Shown: positions 1-6,039 of the stretch, piece by piece
How positions within the stretch are numbered: position 1 is the first letter of the stretch
Layout of the letters: every line of letters starts with the position of its first letter
Assembly (NCBI GenBank): GCA_021812735.1
Contig: JAKAMV010000323.1
Location: forward strand, 1-9,451
Origin: Chloroflexota bacterium
Lineage (GTDB): Bacteria > Chloroflexota > Limnocylindria > Limnocylindrales > CSP1-4
Direction of reading: 5' to 3'
DNA: 9,451 nucleotides
Notes under the pieces: generated by a model
What the model saw: the letters and a program-made list of their open reading frames with translations, nothing else
The model's database searches: none
What the model was told of the DNA's origin: nothing
Position numbers and translations under genes: made by a program

Positions 1-762
1 CTCGAGCTGCTCCTCGCCGATGGCCAGGATCTCGTCGGATGTCACTCCGTCCAGCGCGCGCAGCTCGACGAGCCGCTCGTACCGTTCGCGTCCGAGCGGC
101 CAGTCGTCGGCCGCGTCGGCCAGGCGCCCGCGCAGCCAGCCGGCGTATGCGTCCACCGCCGATTTGGCGCGCTCCGCCACGGACTCGAGGCGCCGTTGGG
201 CCGGGCCGTGTTCCGGCCACACACTCCGGCCGGCCGCGACGACCTCGTCGAACAGGGTGGGCAGCTCGGCTGCGGACCCCAGGTCGATCTCGTTCCAGAG
301 CCGCACCGGATGAGGGCCCAGCCGCGAGCGGTGCTGCTGTAGGGCGACCGGCACAGCCTCCAGCCTCGCGGCGATCGCTTCCAGACGCTCGGAGAGGGGG
401 GCAAAGTCGCGGGCGAGGATCGCGAAGACGGCGTCGCCGATCTCCTCCATCGCCGACGAGCGGCGTTCCCAGGTGCGCTCCTCTTCGAGGGCGAACAGCT
501 GCAGGCGCCCAGTGTGCAGGGCGAGCTCGCGCTCGAACCGGACCTGTTCCGAGAGCCCGTCCGCAGCGAGCGCCGTGACGTCCGCCAGGTAGCGTCGCTC
601 GTGGGCGATGCGGTCCTCGACCGCCTCCCGCGACCCGTCGCCGAGTCGGTGGTCCTCGGAATGGATCCCCATGAAGGTCGCGAAGACGGGCATGGTCCGA
701 ATCAGGTACTCGAAGTGCTCCTCGACCAACGCCCAGAAGCGCGCGTCCAGAGGCTCGCTCAT
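1..762 (-). CDS. DUF885 family protein, N-terminal part (runs off left edge)
   Basis: An open frame of 254 codons runs from an ATG at 762 to the edge of the window with no stop. The protein begins MSEPLDARFWALVEEHFEYL, continues with ATFMGIHSEDHRLGDGS, and near the edge has LGRERYERLVELRALDG followed by SDEILAIGEEQLE. This order (helical start, a 'fxGihexDhrlpD' motif, then 'lGkeaYerl' and 'ilaiGe') is typical of DUF885 proteins, which are about 550 residues long and whose function is poorly known. They are thought to be metallopeptidase-like, and the expected metal motif would lie beyond the window, so I cannot test that. The start is supported by GGAG about 5 bases upstream. No signal peptide is visible, so the protein is probably cytoplasmic. 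It lies 61 bases downstream of the threonine aldolase on the same strand and may be co-transcribed with it. Confidence 0.8.
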   Translation of the reverse strand, partial: MSEPLDARFWALVEEHFEYLIRTMPVFATFMGIHSEDHRLGDGSREAVEDRIAHERRYLADVTALAADGLSEQVRFERELALHTGRLQLFALEEERTWERRSSAMEEIGDAVFAILARDFAPLSERLEAIAARLEAVPVALQQHRSRLGPHPVRLWNEIDLGSAAELPTLFDEVVAAGRSVWPEHGPAQRRLESVAERAKSAVDAYAGWLRGRLADAADDWPLGRERYERLVELRALDGVTSDEILAIGEEQLE

Positions 763-823
763 CTCGCTCCGTTTCGAGGGCACCACCGGTCGGGGCCGTT
801 CCCGACGATCTGCCCGTGCTCGC

Positions 824-1948
824 TCAGGCGACGGGGGTAGCGGGCACCGAAGCCGCGCCACACGCGGCGAGCGCCGACCGACAGGCGGCGATGACCCGCT
901 CGATGTCATCCGCGTCGACCCCATAGTGCGTCACGGCGCGGATCGTGTCGTGGGGGTACTCGACCATCAGGACACCCTCGGCGCGCAGCGCCTCGAGGAA
1001 GCGGCCCCGCAGTGCGCGCGGCCGGAGCGAGGCCGCCGCGCTGCCGGGGTTGGCGGCCACGACGCGGAACACGACGAAGTTGGTGGTCGCGCGGGCGGGG
1101 TCGAGGTCGGCGATGCCGGGCATCGCGGCGAGCGCCTCCGCCAGGCGCCGGGCGTTCACGTGGTCTTCGGCGAGCCGCTCGATCATGCCGGCGGGGCCAT
1201 CGCGGAGGGCCACGAGACCGGCTGCCGCCAGGATCCCGACCTGGCGCATCCCGCCGCCGACCAGTTTGCGGGCCCGACGCGCCCGGGCGACGAACCCCGC
1301 GGACCCGACGACGACCGATCCGACTGGGCAGGCCAGTCCCTTGGAGAGGCAGAACGTGGCCGAGTCGGCCGGTGCCACCAGCTGCGCGGCGCTGACGCCG
1401 AGCGCGATCGCCGCGTTGAAGAGACGCGCCCCGTCGATGTGCAGCGGGACGCCGTGGCCGTGCGCGATGGCGGCGATCTCGGCGGTGTACGCCGGTGTGA
1501 GCGGTTGCCCCATCGAGTGGGCGTGCGTGTTCTCGAGGACGACCAGCGCGGTCTGCGGCTCGTGGATGTCGAGGGGATCGCGGAACGCGGCATGGACGAG
1601 CGCCGGGTCCATGGTGCCGTCGGGCCGGGCGGGGATCCCGCGTGCAGACGCGCCGACGATCACCGCATGGCCAGCCTGCTCGTCCATCAGGGTGTGCGAC
1701 TCGGCCTCGGCGATGACCTCGCCGCCGCGGGGCACGTGCGCGATCAGCGAGACGAGGTTGCCCATCGTGCCCGAGGCGACGAAGAGCCCAGCTTGCATGC
1801 CGGTGATCTCGGCCGCGCGAGCCTCCAGGGCGGTGACGGTGGGGTCGTCGCCGAAGACGTCGTCGCCGACCTCGGCCTCGGCCATGGCGCGGCGCATCTC
1901 GGGCGTGGGATGGGTGACGGTGTCGGAACGCAGGTCGATCGGTGGCAT
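824..1948 (-). CDS. ltaE: Low-specificity L-threonine aldolase (PLP-dependent)
   Basis: This 374-residue protein has the normal length and full motif set of the fold-type I threonine aldolases, which split L-threonine or L-allo-threonine into glycine and acetaldehyde in the cytoplasm. It begins [19 protein letters not shown], the family signature. It carries ASGTMGN (residues 59-64), which holds the cofactor phosphate, and [12 protein letters not shown] with the ring-stacking His85. [10 protein letters not shown] has Asp172 for the pyridine nitrogen and Arg175 for the substrate. CLSKGL has the Schiff-base Lys203, and GGGMRQVG follows. The frame is open upstream to a possible start at 2014, but I place the start at 1948 because homology begins there and TATACT sits 7 bases before that ATG. 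There is no Shine-Dalgarno sequence. Substrate preference (L-allo or L-threonine) cannot be read from the sequence. Confidence 0.93.
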   Translation of the reverse strand: MPPIDLRSDTVTHPTPEMRRAMAEAEVGDDVFGDDPTVTALEARAAEITGMQAGLFVASGTMGNLVSLIAHVPRGGEVIAEAESHTLMDEQAGHAVIVGASARGIPARPDGTMDPALVHAAFRDPLDIHEPQTALVVLENTHAHSMGQPLTPAYTAEIAAIAHGHGVPLHIDGARLFNAAIALGVSAAQLVAPADSATFCLSKGLACPVGSVVVGSAGFVARARRARKLVGGGMRQVGILAAAGLVALRDGPAGMIERLAEDHVNARRLAEALAAMPGIADLDPARATTNFVVFRVVAANPGSAAASLRPRALRGRFLEALRAEGVLMVEYPHDTIRAVTHYGVDADDIERVIAACRSALAACGAASVPATPVA

Positions 1949-1961
1949 CGGAGGGAGTATA
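1949..1961 (-). promoter_or_regulatory. Candidate leaderless promoter of the threonine aldolase
   Basis: On the minus strand TATACT (1961-1956) is followed by 7 bases and then the ATG at 1948. A transcript started at normal spacing from this -10 box would begin at or next to the A of the start codon. No purine-rich ribosome-binding sequence is present upstream, which fits leaderless translation. The -35 region (about 1979-1984, GCGGGT) is a poor match. The box is seen in the sequence; the leaderless reading is inferred. Confidence 0.5.
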
Positions 1962-2015
1962 AGGTGACATGTGCGGCGACCCGCGCCCCGGGCGGGTGCG
2001 ATCGCCTGCCGCACC

Positions 2016-2024
2016 TGCTACACT
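2016..2024 (+). promoter_or_regulatory. Candidate extended -10 promoter for tRNA-Asp
   Basis: TGCTACACT combines a TGn extension with the -10 hexamer TACACT (2019-2024). It lies 14 bases before the first base of the mature tRNA, which places the transcript start near 2031 and leaves a short 5' leader for RNase P to remove. The -35 position (GTGCGA at 1996-2001) is weak, as is usual for extended -10 promoters. It is divergent from the aldolase promoter. Confidence 0.45.
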
Positions 2025-2038
2025 CCGGCGCGCCGCAC

Positions 2039-2115
2039 GGACCCGTGGTGTAGCGGCCAAACATGCCAGCCTGTCACGCTGGAGATCGCCGGTTCGAATC
2101 CGGTCGGGTCCGCCA
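2039..2115 (+). tRNA. tRNA-Asp (anticodon GTC), CCA encoded
   Basis: The 77-base sequence folds into a full cloverleaf. The acceptor stem GGACCCG (2039-2045) pairs with CGGGTCC (2105-2111). The anticodon stem CCAGC/GCTGG (2066-2070 and 2078-2082) closes the 7-base loop CTGTCAC with anticodon GTC at 2073-2075. The T arm contains GGTTCGAATCC. The discriminator base is G (2112), as expected for aspartate, and the 3' CCA (2113-2115) is encoded. It reads the codons GAC and GAT. It stands alone rather than in a tRNA cluster, and no integrated element is seen beside it. Confidence 0.97.
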
Positions 2116-2123
2116 TCGTCCTC

Positions 2124-2140
2124 GCGCCGTCGTGAGGCGC
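2124..2140 (+). terminator. Weak hairpin downstream of tRNA-Asp
   Basis: GCGCC (2124-2128) and GGCGC (2136-2140) form a perfect 5-bp stem with a 7-base loop, beginning 8 bases after the tRNA. There is no T run behind it, so it is a candidate end point only. The rest of the gap to the convergent DinB gene (2141-2238) is very GC-rich, and I see nothing else in it. Confidence 0.25.
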
Positions 2141-2238
2141 TGCCGCATGGGCGTCCGGCGGCGCTGACCACCGGGCCTCGGCCCCCGCCGCCGGCCGCAG
2201 CCCCCGGCCCCGGCGCTGCCTCCCGCCGCTCCGCGCTG

Positions 2239-2730
2239 CTACTCCTTGCGGCCCGCCGGCCAGGTGCCCATCACCTGGCGCAGGATGGCGAACTCACCGA
2301 TGTGGTACGCATTGTGGTCGCCGACGAGCCGGATCTCCCGCAGGATCGTGTGCCCAGGAGTGCCAGGGATCGTCGCCAGCAGGTCGGTCGCCGGGTCGGC
2401 CACCAGGTTGTGCAAGGCTTGTCTGTCCGCCTTGATCGCCTCGACCGTCTGTGCGAACCGCTCGGCTGTCGCGGTCGCGTCGCGTGACGGCCAGTACTCC
2501 TCTGGCCAGTTCGGTGCGATGTAGTCGCGGTTCCGGATGTAGTCGAGGATGTCCGCCTGCGCGATTCGGATGTGCTCCAGAAGGTGCCAGGGCGTGTAGG
2601 GCACGTTGGGTGGGTGTCGGTTGATCGCATCGGCGGGGAAACGAGCTACCGCCGCGTCGAACGGCATGTGGGCGCCGTGTCCGTCGAGCAGCTCGAGCAG
2701 CTGCTGCCGCAGGATGTCGGTGTCGACCAT
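2239..2730 (-). CDS. DinB-fold (DinB/YfiT-like) metal-dependent protein
   Basis: This 163-residue protein is a four-helix-bundle member of the DinB superfamily. It has PYTPWHLLEHIRIAQADILD (His49 and His53) and VGDHNAYHIGEFAILRQVMG (His139 and His143); together these supply the three-histidine metal site of the fold. PNWPEEYWPSRDA and DLLATIPGTPGHTILRE match a common subgroup of uncharacterised DinB-like proteins. Members whose roles are known include thiol transferases and hydrolases, so the substrate here cannot be named; involvement in DNA repair should not be assumed from the family name. The start at 2730 is well supported by GAGGAG about 6 bases upstream. The frame stays open far upstream (to 3684), but that extension runs through the vapBC remnant and antisense to the regulator and is not coding. 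The gene converges on tRNA-Asp. Confidence 0.9.
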   Translation of the reverse strand: MVDTDILRQQLLELLDGHGAHMPFDAAVARFPADAINRHPPNVPYTPWHLLEHIRIAQADILDYIRNRDYIAPNWPEEYWPSRDATATAERFAQTVEAIKADRQALHNLVADPATDLLATIPGTPGHTILREIRLVGDHNAYHIGEFAILRQVMGTWPAGRKE

Positions 2731-2768
2731 CTCGTTCTCCTCGTCGCGCATTGGTCGCGCAGACCCGG

Positions 2769-2885
2769 TCATTCCAGCGGCCGCGGGCCTGGCGCGCGAA
2801 GGCCTGCGTCGAACACGAAGGCGACCGCGATCCCGTGGCGCCTGGCGAAGGCGATCGTCATGCGGTCCACGAAGCTCGTGCCATC
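2769..2885 (-). pseudogene. vapC remnant: C-terminal 38 codons of a PIN-domain toxin
   Basis: One minus-strand frame reads DGTSFVDRMTIAFARRHGIA, then VAFVFDAGLRAPGPRPLE and a stop at 2769. This matches the end of PIN-domain (VapC) toxins, where an Asp of the active site sits in 'l.DgtSF' and is followed by 'mrr.gI..aF.fD..F..aGF.pL'. A complete VapC is about 130-140 residues. Here only about 50 bases separate the fragment from the end of the antitoxin remnant, so the N-terminal two thirds with the first acidic residues are missing. No start codon or ribosome site gives a complete toxin, so it should be inactive as an RNase. It ends 39 bases before the DinB gene. Confidence 0.6.
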
Positions 2886-2937
2886 TGCGCGGAGCGGGAG
2901 TCCGCCACGGCCATGTCGTGGACGCCCCGCTCGACCA

Positions 2938-3178
2938 TCGATCCGGCTCGGCGAGGTACTCGTCGTGGTGCTCGGAGAGGTCGTGCGCGCCCGAGCGGAA
3001 GCGGCCGAAAGACCGTGCGTGCCCGTTCGCGAGCTGCCCTTCGCGCCTCCGCCCCCTCCGGGTACGCACGGTCGACCGCCGCGCGGGTGAGCGCGCTGGT
3101 GCTGGCCCGCTGGCGTCGCGCCTCGCGACGGAGACGCTCATGCTGAGGATCGGTGAGACCGACCGGGATCCGTCGCAT
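2938..3178 (-). pseudogene. vapB-type ribbon-helix-helix antitoxin, frameshifted
   Basis: From the ATG at 3178 one frame reads MRRIPVGLTDPQHERLRREA and continues with STSALTRAAVDRAYPEG, a CopG/Arc-type ribbon-helix-helix DNA-binding start. Near 3013-3022 the protein-like sequence moves to another frame and continues RSFGRFRSGAHDLSEHHDEY, LAEPDR. This tail is typical of the toxin-wrapping end of antitoxins paired with PIN toxins. Removing one base (or adding two) at the junction would restore a continuous antitoxin of about 80 residues. Neither frame alone gives a normal product: the first frame runs on into unlike sequence and the second has no stop until the DinB stop codon at 2239. The decay of the neighbouring vapC supports a true pseudogene over a sequencing error. 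No Shine-Dalgarno sequence precedes the ATG. Confidence 0.6.
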
Positions 3179-3408
3179 GGTCGAGATGATGCCACTCGAG
3201 CCATACGGTGATCTCCGGTTCGGCGCGTCAGTGTGCGCCACGGGCCGGGTGCGCCGCCACGACCTGGCCGGATGCACCGCCCCCGGGTGCGTCGCCACGG
3301 GCCGGAGATGCTCGCTCCACGGGGCTGCGTTCGCTCGCCCAGCGCGCCCTCGATCGCTCGTCGTTGCAGCCGCCGATCGTTGCCTGGCGCGGGTACCCTG
3401 CTCTCGTC
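3179..3408. other. Intergenic stretch with a short direct repeat
   Basis: This 230-base gap separates the divergent antitoxin remnant and response regulator. It contains a 13-base direct repeat, CGCCACGGGCCGG, at 3236-3248 and 3293-3305. The open frames that cross it have no recognisable protein pattern. Apart from the candidate -10 box at its right end I see no other supported feature. Confidence 0.4.
3394..3399 (+). promoter_or_regulatory. Candidate -10 box of the response regulator
   Basis: TACCCT lies 9 bases before the ATG at 3409, and no Shine-Dalgarno sequence lies between. The spacing would give a leaderless or nearly leaderless mRNA, as proposed for the aldolase. No good -35 box is found at 16-18 bases upstream, so support is modest. 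Confidence 0.3.
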
Positions 3409-4131
3409 ATGGCAGGCTCCACCATCGGACGACTGGACCCGCGGCTCCGCGCGTTGATCTGCGACAGCGACCCGCGGGTGGTGGGGGCGATCGCCCACGC
3501 GCTCGGTGAGGCGGGGTTCGAGGTGGTCACGATCTACCGCACAGAGGCCGCCGTGACGCGTCTGCTCGACGAGCGCCCGGACGTCGTGATCCTGGGACCG
3601 AGCCGCGACGTGGAGCCGCTCGTCGCGATCCCCCGGCTGCTCGCCCGCGCGCCGATCCCGATCCTGGCCGTCTCGGCGTTCCACGACGAGGCCTCCGTCG
3701 TCGCTGTGCTGGAGGCCGGAGCGGACGACGTGCTCGACTCGGCCTTCCGCCCGCTGGAGCTGGTGGCTCGCGTTCGGGCGTTACTCCGTCGGCGAGCCGC
3801 ACCGACCGTCGCGTCGGAGGCGCCGCTGCCGGATGGCCTGCGCATCGACGTCGGGCGCCGGGAGGCGTGGGTGGACGAACGGCCGGTCGAGCTGACACCC
3901 ATCGAGTTCGAGCTGCTCTGCGCGATCGCGGCCCGGCGCGGTGACGTGGTGGACCACCGCACCTTGCTGCGTGCCGGGTGGCCAGGGCGCGCGGACGTCG
4001 ATCCGGACCTGTTGCGCACTCACCTGACGCACCTGAACGGGAAGCTCGTGGCGGCCGGCCACCCGGGGCTGCGCAACGTGCGATCGATCGGCTACGCGTT
4101 GCGGGTGGAGGGCGGCGTCCGCCCGGAGTGA
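3409..4131 (+). CDS. OmpR-family response regulator with degenerate (pseudo-)receiver
   Basis: This 240-residue protein has a receiver-like domain (about 14-127) and an OmpR/PhoB winged helix (about 142-235). The receiver fold is clear from ALICDSDPRVVGAIAHALGE, PIPILAVSAF and LEAGADDVLDSAFRPLELVA. However, the strand that should end with the phospho-accepting Asp reads RPDVVILGPS, with Gly63 in its place. The invariant Lys is Ser111 (DSAF where TKPF is usual), and one of the acidic pair is Ser20. Ser89 at the T/S switch position is kept. The output domain is intact, with VELTPIEFELLCAIAA and an ending NVRSIGYALRVE. It should bind DNA but not be switched by ordinary phosphotransfer. No histidine kinase is encoded here. 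The start at 3409 was chosen over 3208 because homology begins soon after it. It lies upstream of the permease on the same strand. Confidence 0.9.
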   Translation: MAGSTIGRLDPRLRALICDSDPRVVGAIAHALGEAGFEVVTIYRTEAAVTRLLDERPDVVILGPSRDVEPLVAIPRLLARAPIPILAVSAFHDEASVVAVLEAGADDVLDSAFRPLELVARVRALLRRRAAPTVASEAPLPDGLRIDVGRREAWVDERPVELTPIEFELLCAIAARRGDVVDHRTLLRAGWPGRADVDPDLLRTHLTHLNGKLVAAGHPGLRNVRSIGYALRVEGGVRPE

Positions 4132-4152
4132 TCGCCGGCGTCGGCGGCTTCA

Positions 4153-4188
4153 CGGAACCGGCACCGTTCCGCAACCCGTTCTCAACGG
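4153..4188 (+). terminator. Two small hairpins after the response regulator
   Basis: CGGAAC (4153-4158) pairs with GTTCCG (4166-4171) across a 7-base loop. CCGTT (4176-4180) pairs with AACGG (4184-4188) across CTC. They start 21 bases after the stop codon and are followed by a pyrimidine-rich stretch but no T run. They could end or attenuate transcription, or be operator half-sites. The remaining bases to 4352 hold a TAGGGT (4220-4225) that could be a weak -10 box for the permease. Confidence 0.3.
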
Positions 4189-4352
4189 CTTCTCCCTTCG
4201 CTCGAGCACGCGCCGCCCATAGGGTAGGGATCCGGGGCGAAGGCCGGTTCCGCGCCTGGGGCCGGCCGAGGTCCCTTGGACGGCGGCGCCGTTGCGACCG
4301 GCGGCGTGCGCCAACCCAGCCGCCATTCGCCACCAGCAAGAGGGGGAAACGC

Positions 4353-5912
4353 ATGGCCGCCACCTCAGCCGACGAGATGAAGCGGACGCTCAGCCTGACG
4401 GGTCTGACGATCAACGCCATGGCGCTCATCGCGCCCGGCGCCTTCCTGTGGACGACCTTCCAGTCGCAGGCGCTGCAGACGAACGGCGGGCAGACGACCG
4501 CCTTCGAGATGGTCCCCGGCCTGCTCTTCGCCCTGTTGCTGGCGTTCCTCACAGCGTGGTCGTATTCGGAACTGTCGGATCTGTACCCGAACGCGGGCGC
4601 CGGGTCTTCGTACTACTTCGCCGAGGCGGCGTTCCTCGAGCGCGAGGAAGCCTTTCACTACCGGTTCGCTCGGCTCGCGAAGTTCGTCGTGGGGTGGATC
4701 TCGCACCTCTACTACTGGATCTACCCCGGCATCATGGTCGCCTTCACCGGCACGCTCGCCGTGTACATCCTCGGCCTCTTCAACGTCACGCTCTCCACGC
4801 CGTTCGAGATCGGGGTGGCGGTGCTCTTTGCGGCGATCACGGGCCTGATCGCGTTCCGTGGCATCTCCGGCTCGACGATGACGGCCATCGTCATCAACGT
4901 CATCCAGCTCACGGCGCTCGTGGCGTTCAGCGTGCTGGCGATCGCGTTCCGGCTCAGCCATCCGGAGCTCTCGTACGCCCAGCCCAGTCTGGCGGCCGTG
5001 GTGCTCCCCCACAACCTCATGAACGTCCTCTTTCAGGGCACCATCGCGATCCTGTTGCTGGTCGGGTTCGAGTCGGTGACCGCGTTGGGGGCCGAGGCGG
5101 TCAACCCCAAGCGCGACATTCGGCGCGCAGTGCTGCTCTCGCTGGCGATCCAGGGCGGGTTCGCCTACATCCTCGAGTACGTCTCGGCCAACTTCTTCGT
5201 GAACTCCAGCATCACGGCCCAGGTGACGGACGCCGCGGGGAGGGTCACCACGGTGACCGGCTATGCCGCGGCCGCCGCGTCCGGCGCGCCCATCGGCGAC
5301 ATGATCCGTTTCATCGGCGACCGGATGCTCGACGGCACCGGTCTCGCGCTCGCGTTGATCCTGGCGGCGACCGTCCTCGTTGCGCTCATCGGGACCACGC
5401 TCGCCTGCCTCAACACCGGCGTGCGCATCACCTACGTGATGGGCCGCGACCGTGAGGTGCCGGGCATCCTGGGTCTGCTCCACGGCCGCTACGCCACGCC
5501 GCACTACGGGATCTTGGCGCTGGCGGCGATCTCCGCGCTGCTCGGCGCCTACGGGGTGCTGAGCGCGGACAACCTGCTGCAGATCATCCTCGCGTCGAAC
5601 GCGGGCACGTTCCTCGTCTACGGTATGACCAACGCGATCGTCATCGTGGCGTTCTGGCATCGCGCGGAGCGGAGCGCGATCCGGCACGTGATCGTCCCCG
5701 GGCTCGGTCTGCTCGCCAACGTGGCCATGCTCGGTGCCGTCGTCTTCCTCAGTCTGAGCTCGGGCGGCGCCACGCAGAGCGACACGCTCATCGCGCTCGG
5801 GATCGTCGTGGCCTGGATCGCCATCGGCGCCGCGTGGTTGGTAGCCAACTCGCGCGCCAGCAGACGCGCGCTCTTGGTCTCGCCGGTCACCGGCGGGGGG
5901 GCCGAGGCGTAG
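4353..5912 (+). CDS. APC superfamily amino acid/polyamine-type permease
   Basis: This 519-residue integral membrane protein has about 12 hydrophobic helices and APC-family landmarks. The first helix region is SLTGLTINAMALIAPGAFLW, with the unwound substrate-binding segment near APGA. LYPNAGAGSSYYFAEAAF is the equivalent of the 'P.aGg.y.y..e' helix. GFESVTALGAEAVNPKRDIR is the highly conserved cytoplasmic loop, and RITYVMGRDREVPG with YATPHYGI is the second conserved loop. Transport is expected to be secondary, driven by a proton or sodium gradient. The substrate cannot be assigned; amino acids or amines are likely. A larger extracellular loop lies at about residues 281-325. The start at 4353 is supported by AGAGGGGG about 6 bases upstream and by homology starting there; the frame stays open upstream to 3978 over the regulator gene, which is not coding. 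Confidence 0.92.
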   Translation: MAATSADEMKRTLSLTGLTINAMALIAPGAFLWTTFQSQALQTNGGQTTAFEMVPGLLFALLLAFLTAWSYSELSDLYPNAGAGSSYYFAEAAFLEREEAFHYRFARLAKFVVGWISHLYYWIYPGIMVAFTGTLAVYILGLFNVTLSTPFEIGVAVLFAAITGLIAFRGISGSTMTAIVINVIQLTALVAFSVLAIAFRLSHPELSYAQPSLAAVVLPHNLMNVLFQGTIAILLLVGFESVTALGAEAVNPKRDIRRAVLLSLAIQGGFAYILEYVSANFFVNSSITAQVTDAAGRVTTVTGYAAAAASGAPIGDMIRFIGDRMLDGTGLALALILAATVLVALIGTTLACLNTGVRITYVMGRDREVPGILGLLHGRYATPHYGILALAAISALLGAYGVLSADNLLQIILASNAGTFLVYGMTNAIVIVAFWHRAERSAIRHVIVPGLGLLANVAMLGAVVFLSLSSGGATQSDTLIALGIVVAWIAIGAAWLVANSRASRRALLVSPVTGGGAEA

Positions 5913-5945
5913 GGGCGGGGCACGCGGTGCGTCGGCCCCCGCCTC
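5912..5945 (+). terminator. Strong GC hairpin after the permease
   Basis: GGCGGGG (5914-5920) pairs perfectly with CCCCGCC (5937-5943), with two further possible pairs outside. A nested small stem, ACGC/GCGT (5922-5925 and 5929-5932), sits in the loop. The structure begins on the last base of the stop codon. There is no T tract, so it may act as a non-canonical terminator or only protect the 3' end. It separates the permease from the phosphatase/kinase pair. Confidence 0.4.
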
Positions 5946-5996
5946 CCGGGTCCACTGTCGCGGCGCGCCCCCCCGCCCCCGCAGCGCGCCCGCGCG

Positions 5997-6039
5997 CCGC
6001 CCCGTCCTCGTGACCGCCCCGTCCTCGTGACCGCCCCGT
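5997..6039 (+). repeat. 17-bp tandem repeat over the phosphatase start
   Basis: CCGCCCCGTCCTCGTGA occurs at 5997-6013 and exactly again at 6014-6030, followed by a 9-base partial copy (6031-6039). Each full copy contains a GTGA. The GTG of the second copy (6027) opens the phosphatase frame. The GTG of the first copy (6010) opens a six-codon frame that stops at the TGA overlapping 6027-6030. Confidence 0.85.

Noticed and set aside
608..2053. Long open frame on the plus strand (481 codons)
   Set aside because: It is antisense to the threonine aldolase and DUF885 genes, whose motifs are unmistakable; its translation is rich in Arg, Asp and Gly with no family pattern, as expected from high-GC shadow frames.
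2039..2115. tRNA-Asp as an integration site of a mobile element
   Set aside because: No partial repeat of the tRNA 3' end and no integrase are found in the window; the nearby vapBC debris alone is not enough.
3208..3408. Longer N-terminus for the response regulator
   Set aside because: The frame is open to a start at 3208, but the added 67 residues have no pattern and the receiver begins just after 3409.
2731..3684. N-terminal extension of the DinB frame
   Set aside because: The frame is open but covers the vapBC remnant and the antisense of the regulator; a good GAGGAG ribosome site precedes the ATG at 2730.
4365..5687. Long open frame on the minus strand (440 codons)
   Set aside because: It is antisense to the permease; the translation is charged and low in complexity, typical of the complement of membrane-protein codons.
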